DNA of 64,000 bases, taken from Herbaspirillum sp. meg3. GTDB taxonomy: Bacteria; Pseudomonadota; Gammaproteobacteria; Burkholderiales; Burkholderiaceae_D. Below are positions 17,571-26,882 of this stretch, one piece after another; positions within the stretch are counted from its first letter, which is position 1, and every line of letters starts with the position of its first letter. Under the pieces are notes generated by a model. It had not been told where the DNA came from and made no database searches. It saw only the letters and a list, made by a program, of their open reading frames with translations. The DNA lies in assembly GCF_002257565.1 (NCBI RefSeq), contig NZ_CP022736.1:1798001-1862000 (forward strand), read 5' to 3'. The position numbers and the translations under genes were made by a program.

Positions 17571-19007
17571 TTACTCGCTTCCTGACCGCATCGCCGCAAG
17601 CCTGTCTTCGCTTTGCATGTCACCACCCAGCGCCTGATACAGCGTCATCTGGTTATTTAACCGGTTAAGCCGGTTCTGCGCCAGCGACACTTCTGCTGTG
17701 CGGCGCTTTTCCTGCGCGTCCAGCCAGTCTTTCAAGGCCACATACCCTGTCCGGTAGCGTAGCTCATAGAGACGTTCCGTTGTCTGTGCCGCTTTCAGAT
17801 TCTTCTCCAGCAAAGCTCCCTGGTTAGCGTATTGCTCGTGCGCCGATAGTGCGTTTTCGACATCGGCAAGTGCGGTATAGAGCGTCTGGCGAAAGCTCAC
17901 CACGGCGCTCTCATAGTCTGCTTGCGAGGACTTGATGTTGAGCTGCATCTGGTTCCACTGCAAAAACGGCAGCATCAGCCCGGCCCCAAGCGTTCCGATC
18001 GGATTGAGCAAGACATTGCGAAGGTCCTGGCTGCTGCCGCCTCCAGCAGCAGTGAGTGTAAGACTGGGATAGTAGCTGGCGCGGGTGTAGTCAACGGTGG
18101 CGAGAGATTCGCGCAGGCGCAATTCCGCTGCACGCAGATCCGGACGGCGTCCAAGAAGATCCGCAGGCAGCCCGGCCTGTAGCTGCGGCAATGCTTGCTC
18201 GGGCAAGCGTTGCGGCGACGGATAGCTTTTCCCCGGTGGGCCGTCGAAGAGCAGGGCGAGCGAGTTGGCCGCTTCAACCTGTTGTTGCAGGAGCTCGGTA
18301 TGCGTCGACTGTTGTGTCGAGAGATTCTGCTCTGCTTCCAATACCTCCAATGAGGATACGGCGCCTGCCTGGTATTGCGTACGCACCAGCGCGAGCGTCT
18401 TCTCGGCGTAGGCAATGCTTTCCAGACTGAGCGCGATACGCTGATTCAGATAGGCGGTTTGCCAGTACAGATTGGCGGTCGTACCGATCAGGCTGAGGGC
18501 GGTGCTTTCACGATCTTGTTCAGTAGCCAGGGCTTCCCATTTTTTCGCGTCATATTGGCTGCCAAGCTTGCCCCAGAGATCGGCTTCATAACTCAGCGTC
18601 ACCGCCGTGGAGCTTGTCTTGTAGCTGCTGCGATCATTGCGCAGATAGCGGTTGTAAGTGGTCGACGTACTGGAGCTCAAGGCAGGCAGGCGTTCGTCCG
18701 CAGCGATACCAGCCTGAAGCTGTGCGCGGCGCACCTTGATGGTAGCCGCGGCAAGATCATTATTGCGGCGCAGTGCTTCATCGATCAGACGATCGAGATT
18801 GGTGTCGCCAAAATGTCGCCACCATTTGCCTCCATCGAGTGCATCACGGTCATTGCTATGAGTCCAGGTCGCGGGGATCGCAGTCTTGGGGGCGACATAG
18901 GGTGTTTGCACCAGCGAGCCGCAGGCGCTCAGCAAGCTGGTGGACAGCATGGCTGCAGCCAAGGCAGCAGGACGGAACCCAAGGTTGAAGGTAAGGTGTT
19001 TCTTCAT
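17571..19007 (-). CDS. Outer-membrane efflux channel lipoprotein (NodT/OprM family)
   Basis: TolC-like outer membrane factor that completes the MacAB tripartite pump. It has 478 residues with a lipoprotein signal ending LLSAC (cysteine near 29). Two OEP repeats follow, with the family motifs DLAAATIKVRRAQLQAG, LLGRRPDLRAAELRLRESLA and the Ala/Tyr-rich coiled segment FRQTLYTALADVENALSA. The start ATG shares one base with the macB stop, so the three genes form one operon. Confidence 0.93.
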   Translation of the reverse strand: MKKHLTFNLGFRPAALAAAMLSTSLLSACGSLVQTPYVAPKTAIPATWTHSNDRDALDGGKWWRHFGDTNLDRLIDEALRRNNDLAAATIKVRRAQLQAGIAADERLPALSSSTSTTYNRYLRNDRSSYKTSSTAVTLSYEADLWGKLGSQYDAKKWEALATEQDRESTALSLIGTTANLYWQTAYLNQRIALSLESIAYAEKTLALVRTQYQAGAVSSLEVLEAEQNLSTQQSTHTELLQQQVEAANSLALLFDGPPGKSYPSPQRLPEQALPQLQAGLPADLLGRRPDLRAAELRLRESLATVDYTRASYYPSLTLTAAGGGSSQDLRNVLLNPIGTLGAGLMLPFLQWNQMQLNIKSSQADYESAVVSFRQTLYTALADVENALSAHEQYANQGALLEKNLKAAQTTERLYELRYRTGYVALKDWLDAQEKRRTAEVSLAQNRLNRLNNQMTLYQALGGDMQSEDRLAAMRSGSE

Positions 19008-20965
19008 TATTCTCTCGACAGTGCATCGACCGGATCAAGTTGCGCCGCATTGCGCGCAGGAAGGAAGCCGAACACGACGCCGATCAGGGTGGAGCAGACG
19101 AAGGCAGAGATGATGGAGGTCGTCGAATACACCATCGCGAAGTTTTTGCTGAAGCTGGCGAACAAGGCGCCGAACGACAACGCCAGCAAGACGCCGAGCA
19201 AACCGCCCGACAGACATACCAGCACCGCCTCGATCAAAAACTGTTGCATGATGTCGCTTTGGCGCGCGCCGACAGCCATGCGTACGCCAATTTCGCGCGT
19301 ACGTTCGGTGACTGATACCAGCATGATGTTCATGACGCCGATACCACCGACGATCAGTGAAATAACCGCGATCATCGATACCAGCAAAGTCAGTGTGGCA
19401 GTCGTTTTTTCGATAGTCTGGCGAATGCTGTCCGTGTTGAAGACGTAGAAGTCTTTGGTGCGATGACGCAATGTCATCAGTTTCACGATGCCTTGTTCGG
19501 CGGCGGCGGACGAGACACTGTCACTGACACGCACCGTGACGCCTTTCAGATAATTTTGTCCCAGCAGGCGGCTCATGGCGGTGGTGTACGGCACCCAGAC
19601 ATTCAAACTATCGTTGTTGCCGAAACCGCTTTCCTGCTTCTTCGTCACGCCAATAATCCGGCAGGGAACACTGCCGAGAAGGATCACTTCGCCGAGCGGA
19701 TTGACGCCTTCGGCAAACAGTTTTTGGCGTGTATTGGCATCGATGACGACTTCTTGAGCGCGGCGTTCCACGCTGCTGCGGTCAAAGCTTTGTCCGTCCG
19801 TCATGGCGAGTCCGCGCACCCGGAAATATTGCTCGCCCACGCCGCTGATCTGCGCACTGACCGACACATTGCGATAACGCACCGACGATGTTGTCGCCAC
19901 ACTTGGCGTGACGCTGTCGACATAAGCTTGCTGCGCCAATGCATCCGCATCTGCGGGCACCAGCGTGCGTATCGCCGAGGCTTTCATATCGCCGAAATCA
20001 CTACCGGGAAAAACGTCGATGGTGTTGGTGCCCATGGCGCTGATGTCTTTGAGAATACGCTCGCGTGACCCGGCGCCGAGCGCCACCACGGATACCACGG
20101 AGGCGATACCGATGATGATCCCCAGCATCGTCAGGAAGGTACGCAGGCGATGCGCATTCATCGCCAGCAGGGACATGTGGAAGGCTTCGGACAATCGATC
20201 CAGACCGGCGCGCCACATGGTCACAACAGGTGCCGTTTTTGGGGGCGGTGAGGATGGCTTTTCGGGTAACGCCGCTGACGCTTTGCGGCGGTCGTTGATG
20301 ATCACGCCATCGCTGATTTCAATGATGCGCTGAGCATGTTCCGCGACCTGCATGTCATGCGTGACGATGATGACGGTGTGGCCTTCAGCGTGAAGTTCCT
20401 TGAGGATGCTGATGACTTCCTGGCCGCTGTGGCTGTCGAGCGCGCCGGTGGGTTCGTCGGCGAGGATGACCTGGCCTCCATTCATCAGTGCACGCGCAAT
20501 GCTCACGCGTTGCTGTTGTCCGCCAGAGAGTTGTCCGGGCTTGTGCTGCATGCGGTCAGCCAACCCAAGGCGTCGCAGCAGTCCGGCGGCGCGATCATGA
20601 CGGCTGGTGCGCTCCTTGCCGGCATAGATGGCCGGGATCTCGACATTGCCGAGCGCGGTCAGATCCGGCAAGAGATGGTAGCGTTGAAAGATGAAGCCGA
20701 AATGCTCCCGGCGCAGCTGCGCCAGTTCATCGGGCGTGAGCTGACCGGTTTCCCGGCCTGCGATGACATAGCTCCCGCGTGTCGGTTTATCGAGGCAGCC
20801 GAGGATGTTCATCAGCGTCGATTTCCCCGAGCCGGATGCGCCGACAATGGCCAGCATCTCACCTGCATGGATGCGAAGGTTGACGTCGTTGAGAACGGTG
20901 ATTGTCTGCTCTCCGGCCGGAAACTCGCGATACAGATTCCGTAGTTCAAGTAAGGGTGTATTCAT
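19007..20965 (-). CDS. macB: MacB-type ABC transporter (ATPase-permease fusion)
   Basis: Inner-membrane mechanotransmission ABC transporter exporting macrolides, lipopeptides or siderophores with MacA and an outer-membrane channel. It has 652 residues. The N-terminal ATPase has Walker A GASGSGKST (about 41-49), signature LSGGQQQRVSIARAL, Walker B VILADEPTGALDS and H-loop THD. Four membrane helices follow (about 275, 530, 580, 615) with a large periplasmic MacB_PCD domain between helices 1 and 2. Its place 12 bases after macA supports the assignment. The substrate is unknown. Confidence 0.95.
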   Translation of the reverse strand: MNTPLLELRNLYREFPAGEQTITVLNDVNLRIHAGEMLAIVGASGSGKSTLMNILGCLDKPTRGSYVIAGRETGQLTPDELAQLRREHFGFIFQRYHLLPDLTALGNVEIPAIYAGKERTSRHDRAAGLLRRLGLADRMQHKPGQLSGGQQQRVSIARALMNGGQVILADEPTGALDSHSGQEVISILKELHAEGHTVIIVTHDMQVAEHAQRIIEISDGVIINDRRKASAALPEKPSSPPPKTAPVVTMWRAGLDRLSEAFHMSLLAMNAHRLRTFLTMLGIIIGIASVVSVVALGAGSRERILKDISAMGTNTIDVFPGSDFGDMKASAIRTLVPADADALAQQAYVDSVTPSVATTSSVRYRNVSVSAQISGVGEQYFRVRGLAMTDGQSFDRSSVERRAQEVVIDANTRQKLFAEGVNPLGEVILLGSVPCRIIGVTKKQESGFGNNDSLNVWVPYTTAMSRLLGQNYLKGVTVRVSDSVSSAAAEQGIVKLMTLRHRTKDFYVFNTDSIRQTIEKTTATLTLLVSMIAVISLIVGGIGVMNIMLVSVTERTREIGVRMAVGARQSDIMQQFLIEAVLVCLSGGLLGVLLALSFGALFASFSKNFAMVYSTTSIISAFVCSTLIGVVFGFLPARNAAQLDPVDALSRE

Positions 20966-20977
20966 GCATACACTCCC

Positions 20978-22198
20978 TTACATCATTGGCGGCGGACCGC
21001 GGCGAGTGTTGGTAGTGACAGCATCTGCGCCGTTGCTGTTGCCGATGACGACACGCTCTCCAGCGTTCAGGCCTTCCGTGATTTGTACGTTGGCGTTGGT
21101 GTTGATGCCGATACGCACCTTGCGTGCGGTAGCGGTGCCTTTACCTTGCGCATCGAGTACGCGCACAGTGTAGCGGCCGTCGGCATCGCGTTCACCCAGT
21201 GCAGTGGATGGGACGACGACGGCATTGCGCGCTTCTGCCAGCACGACATATACCTGCGTGGTCATGGAGATCCGCAGCTTGCCGTCGGGGTTGGGAACAT
21301 CCAGCAAGCCGTTGTAATAGATCGCCGTCGATGTGCTGCTGCTGGTGGTCGACGTGGTGGATGTTGTCGAGGTGTCGTCCTGCAAGATCGAATCCGGTGC
21401 TGGTTCGATGGAGCGCAACGTGGTGGTGTAGCGTTTGTCGGGTTCGCCGAGAATGGTGAAGTACACCTGTTGCCCGGTGTGGACGCGAGTGACGTCTGCT
21501 TCCGAGATTTGCGCTTTGATGGTGACCGTGTCCATGCGCGCGACCTTGATGATGGTCGGCGTACTTTGATTGGCATTGACGGTCTGGCCTTCCTGCGCAA
21601 CGATAGCCACAACGGTACCGTCGATCGGTGCAGTGATCTTCGTATAGCCGAGGGTCACGCGAGCGGTATCGACGGAGATCTTGCCCTTGTCGATTTGCGC
21701 CTTGAGGGCGGCGATGTCCGCTCTGGTGGTATTGAGCGTGGCTTCGGCAGTCTCGTAATTCTCGCGCGAGCTGGCGTCCTGTGCCAGCATTTGCTGCTGA
21801 CGTTGGTAGGCGAGTTCGGATTGCTTCAAGGTCGCTTCTTTGGCGCGTAATTGTGCGCGGGTATCTTCCAGTTCCGCTTCGGCGGTTTTCAGCGCGTTCT
21901 CTTGCGTGAGCGAGTCGATTTCGGCGACCAGCTGGCCTTTCTTGACCTGATCTCCCAGTGCAACCTTGAGCGACTTGATCTGGCCTGAGGCCTGAGCGCC
22001 GACGCTGACTTGCTTGAATGCTTTGATGGTGCCGCTGGCAAGAACGGTATCTTGAATGTCGCGTCGCTCAGCAGTGGCCGTCAGGTAATTGGGCTCCACC
22101 GTCGACGGGTAAAAAGCCAGTTTGGCAAAGGCCAAAAGCACCAGGGCGAGAGCAACAATGAGGGCGTAGCGGAGGATTTTCTTTTGTCGGATATTCAT
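20978..22198 (-). CDS. macA: MacA-type periplasmic adaptor (membrane fusion protein)
   Basis: Adaptor linking MacB to the outer-membrane channel. It has 406 residues. An N-terminal membrane anchor (about 8-28) is followed by a lipoyl half-motif (VGAQASGQIKSLKVALGDQV), a long alpha-helical hairpin (about 95-175), the second lipoyl half (ITAPIDGTVVAIVAQEGQTV), a beta-barrel and a membrane-proximal domain. A Thr/Ser-rich stretch near 275-290 is unusual. It is the first gene of the operon; phased repeats lie upstream at 22304-22340. Confidence 0.94.
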   Translation of the reverse strand: MNIRQKKILRYALIVALALVLLAFAKLAFYPSTVEPNYLTATAERRDIQDTVLASGTIKAFKQVSVGAQASGQIKSLKVALGDQVKKGQLVAEIDSLTQENALKTAEAELEDTRAQLRAKEATLKQSELAYQRQQQMLAQDASSRENYETAEATLNTTRADIAALKAQIDKGKISVDTARVTLGYTKITAPIDGTVVAIVAQEGQTVNANQSTPTIIKVARMDTVTIKAQISEADVTRVHTGQQVYFTILGEPDKRYTTTLRSIEPAPDSILQDDTSTTSTTSTTSSSTSTAIYYNGLLDVPNPDGKLRISMTTQVYVVLAEARNAVVVPSTALGERDADGRYTVRVLDAQGKGTATARKVRIGINTNANVQITEGLNAGERVVIGNSNGADAVTTNTRRGPPPMM

Positions 22199-22303
22199 GC
22201 GTCATGACGGTTGATAAATACCGGGAAAATGGCGGCAGGCGGTCCCGGTATTGCTGCGTATTGCAGCGAGGAGTAAGTGTGCCTCCGATCGCGGCCTTCA
22301 ACT

Positions 22304-22340
22304 GTAAAGATGCGTAAAGTAGATGTAATGCCGCTGTAAA
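22304..22340 (-). promoter_or_regulatory. Phased direct repeats upstream of macA
   Basis: Four GTAAA/GTAAT units on the plus strand (TTTAC/ATTAC read toward macA) start at 22304, 22314, 22325 and 22336. The spacing of 10, 11 and 11 bases is one helical turn each. This is the layout of an OmpR/PhoB/PhoP-family response-regulator operator. The regulator is not known. The repeats lie 106-142 bases before the macA start. Confidence 0.5.
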
Positions 22341-22390
22341 AGCCGGTCAGCGCTATTCGGGAAATAGGCGTGTCGGCGGGGGCAGGTATT

Positions 22391-23194
22391 TCAGCGCTTG
22401 GGCATCGGCGGTATGGTCGCCATGCCGCCCAGCATGCGCACTGTTTCCACGGTGTCATTGAGGAAGTGTTGCATCGGCGTGAGCATGTAGGGCAAACAGA
22501 CGGCAATGAGCACGAAGCCGGCCACCATGGTGATGGGAAAGCCGATACCGAACAGGTTCAACTGCGGCGCAGCGCGCGTAAGGATGCCCAAGGCGACGTT
22601 GGTGATCAACAGTGCCACCAGCATCGGCAGGGACAATTGCAGGCCCATGCTGAAGATACGTGCGCCTGACAGGGCGAGGTAGTGAAATCCTTCCGCTGTG
22701 ATCGGCGCAGCCGTAATTGGCAGCGTGTGGAAGCTGTCCGCCATCACGGCGACAAGAACCAGATGGCCGTTGATGCTCAGGAACACGAGCGTGCCCAGCA
22801 GTGAAAACAACTGACTGATTGCAGAAGTGCGGCCTTGCGATTGTGGGTCGAAGAACACCGCAAAACCCAGGCCCATGGTGTTACTGGTCAGTTCACCGGC
22901 CATTTCGATGGCGGCAAATACCAGACGCACTGCAAATCCCATCGCCAAGCCGATCAGCAATTGCTGAAGCAGGATCATCAGACCGGTGATTGAGGCCGGA
23001 TCAAGCGCAGGCGGTATCGGAACATCGGGAGCGATCACCAGCGAGATCATCACGCCCAGCAGGATCTTGACCAGCATCGGCACGCTGGCGCTGCCGAATG
23101 GCGGCGCAATCGACAACAACCCGAGGATACGGGTCAAGGGCCAGATGAAGGAGGCGATCCAGATTGCAAGCTGATCGCTGGTGAAGTTGATCAT
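22391..23194 (-). CDS. fliR: Flagellar export gate protein FliR
   Basis: Integral membrane component of the type III export gate (FliPQR complex). It has 267 residues from ATG 23194 (MINFTSDQLAIWIASFIWPL); an in-frame TTG at 23224 would add ten atypical residues. Six or so hydrophobic segments and the conserved FDPQSQGRTSAISQ region identify FliR. It is the last gene of the leftward fliF-fliR run. The 192 bases to macA hold that gene's regulatory repeats. Confidence 0.95.
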   Translation of the reverse strand: MINFTSDQLAIWIASFIWPLTRILGLLSIAPPFGSASVPMLVKILLGVMISLVIAPDVPIPPALDPASITGLMILLQQLLIGLAMGFAVRLVFAAIEMAGELTSNTMGLGFAVFFDPQSQGRTSAISQLFSLLGTLVFLSINGHLVLVAVMADSFHTLPITAAPITAEGFHYLALSGARIFSMGLQLSLPMLVALLITNVALGILTRAAPQLNLFGIGFPITMVAGFVLIAVCLPYMLTPMQHFLNDTVETVRMLGGMATIPPMPKR

Positions 23195-23236
23195 GTTTTG
23201 TCGGATTGCGTAAATGACACGCAATTGTCACCGGTG

Positions 23237-23506
23237 CTATTGCACCATCGCGGGAATGCCGGTGAACATCAGGCGCATGTAGTCCAGCATGACACTGATC
23301 ATCCAGGGGCCTGCAATGATCAGCGCTAAAAATACCCCGACCAGTTTGGGAATGAAAGACAGCGTGGCTTCATTGATCTGCGTCGCGGCCTGGAAAATAC
23401 TGACGAGCAGACCGATTACCAATGCGGTCAGCAACATCGGTGCGGCGATCATCAGGGTGATTTCCATGGCATGGCGGCCAAGGGACATTACGCTTTCAGG
23501 AGTCAT
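23237..23506 (-). CDS. fliQ: Flagellar export gate protein FliQ
   Basis: Small gate subunit with two membrane helices, 89 residues as usual. It begins MTPESVMSLGRHAMEITLMI and carries the conserved LVSIFQAATQINEATLSFIPK segment. It lies between fliP and fliR with 9- and 42-base gaps. Confidence 0.96.
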   Translation of the reverse strand: MTPESVMSLGRHAMEITLMIAAPMLLTALVIGLLVSIFQAATQINEATLSFIPKLVGVFLALIIAGPWMISVMLDYMRLMFTGIPAMVQ

Positions 23507-23515
23507 GATCGAACC

Positions 23516-24283
23516 TTAGTAAAAACTTTCCGCCAGCGAGCCGATCAGCAACTGCCAACCGTCGACAAGCACGAACAGCATCAGTTTGAACGGCAGCGAA
23601 ACAATGGCGGGTGACATCATCATCATCCCCATGGACATCAGAATACTGGCGACAACCATATCGATGATCAGGAAGGGGATGAAAATAGCAAAACTGATCT
23701 GGAATGCAGTCTTGAGTTCGCTGGTGATGAACGCCGGGATCAACAGTCGCAGCGGCACGTCCTCAGGACCCTGCAGATCCGGGCTGTGCGACAGCTTGAC
23801 GTACAGGGCGAGGTCAGACTGGCGCGTTTGCTTCAGCATAAATTCTTTGAGCGGGCCGGAGCCTTTTTCCATTGCATCAATCATGGAAATCTTGTTCTCC
23901 GAAAACGGCTGATAGGCGTCGACGTAGATCTTGTCGAACACCGGCCCCATGACGAAAAACGTCAGGAACAACGACAGACCGACCAGCACTTGCGTCGGTG
24001 GCGTCGACGAGGTACCAAGCGCCTGACGCAGCAGCGATAGCACGATGACGATGCGGGTGAAACAGGTCATCATCAGCAGCGCCGCAGGAATGAAAGACAG
24101 CGATGTGAGGAACAGCATCGTCTGGATGCTGAGGTTGTAGGTCTGACCGCCGCCGGCAGACGGTGTGCTGGTGAAGGCCGGCAATCCCTGCGCAGAAGCC
24201 GCAAGCGGCAGGCAAAGCAACAGGACCGGCAACAGGCGCAGCCAGGAAGGTGAGCGCGCCAGGAATGTTCTAACTGCTGCCAT
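23516..24283 (-). CDS. fliP: Flagellar export gate protein FliP
   Basis: Core subunit of the export gate. I chose ATG at 24283, which gives a cleaved signal peptide (LRLLPVLLLCLPLAASA) as in enteric FliP and a 255-residue protein. The longer upstream extension is an out-of-family overlap with fliO. The signatures LVGLSLFLTFFVMGPVF and the C-terminal membrane helices with LPFKLMLFVLVDGWQLL are present. It overlaps fliO by 14 bases. Confidence 0.96.
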   Translation of the reverse strand: MAAVRTFLARSPSWLRLLPVLLLCLPLAASAQGLPAFTSTPSAGGGQTYNLSIQTMLFLTSLSFIPAALLMMTCFTRIVIVLSLLRQALGTSSTPPTQVLVGLSLFLTFFVMGPVFDKIYVDAYQPFSENKISMIDAMEKGSGPLKEFMLKQTRQSDLALYVKLSHSPDLQGPEDVPLRLLIPAFITSELKTAFQISFAIFIPFLIIDMVVASILMSMGMMMMSPAIVSLPFKLMLFVLVDGWQLLIGSLAESFY

Positions 24284-24755
24284 TACGCTTATCGATAGTT
24301 TGTTTGAGCCAGGAGGCGAAGTTGGCGGACGCCGTGGAGGCCGGTGCTGCGACATGCTCCTGACGCGGCATGGTGGCCAAGGTGTTGACGCGTCCTGGAG
24401 CGACGCCGACCACGATCCACTGGTCAGCGACTTCAATGACCATAACGCGCTCACGCGTACCGACGCTGACGCCGCCGATGATTTTTGCCACTGCATTGCC
24501 GTTGGTGTTCGGCGCCAGACCGCTGCGCTTGAACAGCCATGCGATACCGACCATGAGCGCCAGCACGGCGATCAGGCCAAATAGCATGGTAAAGATGCTG
24601 CCGGTCGTGGAGGGGAGCGCGGCGGCCGGTTGCTGCTCGGCCGCCTGAACCGCACCGGCAGCGAGCGCTGCCGGTATAACTGCAATGAGGCTGTAGACGC
24701 TGCGGCTGTAAAACCTGCAAGCAAGAGTAAGGCTGAGGCGACTTGGACGGCTCAT
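24270..24755 (-). CDS. fliO: Flagellar export apparatus protein FliO
   Basis: Membrane protein that helps FliP assemble. It has 161 residues. An N-terminal hydrophobic leader (about 15-40) is followed by a membrane helix (TMLFGLIAVLALMVGIAWLF, about 56-75) and a cytoplasmic domain with IGGVSVGTRERVMVIEVADQW, the FliO hallmark. It overlaps fliN by 4 bases (ATGA) and fliP by 14. Confidence 0.92.
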   Translation of the reverse strand: MSRPSRLSLTLACRFYSRSVYSLIAVIPAALAAGAVQAAEQQPAAALPSTTGSIFTMLFGLIAVLALMVGIAWLFKRSGLAPNTNGNAVAKIIGGVSVGTRERVMVIEVADQWIVVGVAPGRVNTLATMPRQEHVAAPASTASANFASWLKQTIDKRNGSS

Positions 24756-25198
24756 CTATTCAGCTTGCGAATGCGTTCTGCGGGGGTAATGATGTCAGTC
24801 AGGCGGATACCGAACTTGTCGTTCACCACCACGACTTCGCCTTGTGCAATCAGGCAGCCGTTGACGAGCACATCCATCGGTTCGCCGGCCATGCCGTCCA
24901 GTTCGACCACGGAACCCTGTGCCAATTGCAGCAGGTTCTTGATAGCGATCTTGGTGCGACCCAGTTCGACTGTCAGCTGTACCGGGATGTCGAGGATGAA
25001 GTCGATATCATTCGGTGTATTGGTTTGCAGGTCAGCAGCGCTGAGGTCTTTGAAAATGGTTGCTTCAGCCGGCTTGGCGGCGATGCCTTCTTCTTCCGGA
25101 ACTTTTTTCTGTGACTCTTCAGCCTGCGTTTGTTCGGCCAACGCGGCACCCCACGGATCGTCTTCCGCCGCTGTTTGGTCAACGTTATCTTCAGCCAT
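24752..25198 (-). CDS. fliN: Flagellar motor switch protein FliN
   Basis: C-ring subunit at the base of the switch, also docking the export ATPase complex. It has 148 residues. A Glu/Ala-rich N-terminal extension (about 1-60) leads to the SpoA domain (about 65-148) with LDIPVQLTVELGRTKIAIKN, then LDGMAGEPMDVLVNGCLIAQ and VVVNDKFGIRLTDI. It overlaps fliM by 8 bases. Confidence 0.96.
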   Translation of the reverse strand: MAEDNVDQTAAEDDPWGAALAEQTQAEESQKKVPEEEGIAAKPAEATIFKDLSAADLQTNTPNDIDFILDIPVQLTVELGRTKIAIKNLLQLAQGSVVELDGMAGEPMDVLVNGCLIAQGEVVVVNDKFGIRLTDIITPAERIRKLNR

Positions 25199-26204
25199 TC
25201 TGCTCTCCTTGAATACTTTCCGGTGTTTCGTTATGTGTGATGGATAGCAGTTTTTCGACGCGTAATGCGTATTGACCGTTTAATTTGCCATAGCTGCATT
25301 CCATCACGGGGACGCCATCAACCTGCGCAGTGACCGGCGTGACGGTTTGCAGAGGGATGACATCGCCGACCTGCATGTTCAGCAAGTCGGTAAATGTGAC
25401 ACGGGCGGTGCCGAAGTTGGCAATGAGCTCAACTTCGGCAGTCTGAATCTGTTGCTTCATCAGGCGGATCCAGCGCTTGTCGACTTCCAGCGCTTCACCT
25501 TGCATGCTGCTGGTGAGCTTGTCGCGAACCGGCTCGATCATCGAGTAGGGTGTGCAGATGTGAATCTCGCCGCTGACCGGGCCCAGTTCGACAGTGAAGG
25601 TGGTCGAGACCACGACTTCGTTCGGGGTGGCAATATTGGCGAACTGCGTGTTCAGCTCAGAGCGGATGTACTCGAATTCGATCGGGTAAATCGGCTCCCA
25701 TGACTTTGCATAGTTTTCGAAACAGATCTCCAGCACGCGCATGATGATACGTTGCTCGGTCGGCGTAAATTCACGACCTTCGATGCGGGTGTGGAAACGG
25801 CCATCGCCACCGAACATGTTGTCGACCAGCAGAAACACGAACTGCGGATCGAACACCACCAGGCCAATACCTCGGAACGGCTTGATATGGACCAGGTTCA
25901 GGTTGGTCGGCACGACCAGATTACGGATGAATTCGCTGTACTTGGCGACTTTCACCGGACCGACTGAAATCTCGGCCGTACGGTGAATGAAGTTGAACAG
26001 GCCGATACGGAAGAGTCGGGCGAAACGCTCATTGATGATTTCGAGCGTCGGCATACGGCCGCGCACAATACGCTCTTGCGTCGCAAGATTGTAGTTACGT
26101 ACCGTCCCGGGGGCTTCTTCGACGAGCTTTTCTTCGTCTTCGTCCCCCGTCACTCCTCTTAGGAGTGCATCGACTTCTTCCTGGGATAGAAAGTGTTCGG
26201 CCAT
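25191..26204 (-). CDS. fliM: Flagellar motor switch protein FliM
   Basis: C-ring protein that binds phosphorylated CheY and sets rotation direction. It has 337 residues. The N-terminal CheY-binding peptide is LSQEEVDALLRG (residues 5-16). The CheC-like middle domain includes GGDGRFHTRIEGREFTPTEQ, and a C-terminal SpoA domain (about 250-325) follows. It starts 4 bases after the fliL stop. Confidence 0.97.
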   Translation of the reverse strand: MAEHFLSQEEVDALLRGVTGDEDEEKLVEEAPGTVRNYNLATQERIVRGRMPTLEIINERFARLFRIGLFNFIHRTAEISVGPVKVAKYSEFIRNLVVPTNLNLVHIKPFRGIGLVVFDPQFVFLLVDNMFGGDGRFHTRIEGREFTPTEQRIIMRVLEICFENYAKSWEPIYPIEFEYIRSELNTQFANIATPNEVVVSTTFTVELGPVSGEIHICTPYSMIEPVRDKLTSSMQGEALEVDKRWIRLMKQQIQTAEVELIANFGTARVTFTDLLNMQVGDVIPLQTVTPVTAQVDGVPVMECSYGKLNGQYALRVEKLLSITHNETPESIQGEQNG

Positions 26205-26208
26205 GATG

Positions 26209-26730
26209 CTACTGCTGTTGAATCACGAAAGAGGTATAAAACACGTCGGTAATTGTCGGACCTTTGCCGCCGCCGGCAAATGGTTCACCCAGTTGATCGA
26301 TGATTTCATCGGTCAGATTGCGTTTGCCTTCGCTGGTCAGCAATTCGGAAGCTTTTTTGCTGGACAACACCATCAGCAAACGGCTGCGAACTTGCGGCAT
26401 GAAGACTTTAAGCGTTTCTGCAGTTTCCGCATTCGGTACTTGCAGTGTGAGGGCGACTTGCAAGAACTGGTCGCCGGTTTCTTGCTGCAGGTTGACCACG
26501 AAAGGTTCGATCACGACAAAGACCGGCACCTTGGAGGCAGCCTCTTCTTTGGGATGATCTTCCCCGCCTTTTTTCGCTTTGCTGCCCATCATCATGAAGG
26601 CGGCCGCACCGCCGCCGATCACCAGCAACAGAACGACGCCCACAATGATGAAGAGCATTTTTTTCGACTTTGGTGCCGGCGCTTCTGCTTCAGCCCCCTT
26701 GGCTGCCGGTTTTGCTGCTTTTGTTGCCAT
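26209..26730 (-). CDS. fliL: Flagellar basal body-associated protein FliL
   Basis: Single-pass inner-membrane protein that surrounds the stator and supports torque. It has 173 residues. A Lys/Ala-rich cytoplasmic N-terminus is followed by one membrane helix (LFIIVGVVLLLVIGGGAAAF, about 26-45) and a periplasmic FliL domain ending FVIQQQ. It heads the fliLMNOPQR run. The 152-base gap to fliK holds no clear promoter. Confidence 0.95.
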   Translation of the reverse strand: MATKAAKPAAKGAEAEAPAPKSKKMLFIIVGVVLLLVIGGGAAAFMMMGSKAKKGGEDHPKEEAASKVPVFVVIEPFVVNLQQETGDQFLQVALTLQVPNAETAETLKVFMPQVRSRLLMVLSSKKASELLTSEGKRNLTDEIIDQLGEPFAGGGKGPTITDVFYTSFVIQQQ

Positions 26731-26882
26731 CTATTTTTCCCTTTCGTAGGCGCCTGCGGTACACATCAAATTACTATCGGCAAGAATCTGCTGATATTGA
26801 ATGCTGCTGTCCGGACACCTGCTTCTTTTTTGAATTCTGGTTAACCCGATTGTTGGTCGCGTTATCTATCTGTTTTTTGCGC

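Noticed and set aside
26772..26779. GCCGATAG on the minus strand before fliL as a sigma-28 -10
   Set aside because: The -35 at the right distance (TCAATATC) matches only 4 of 8, and fliL is usually an earlier-class gene.
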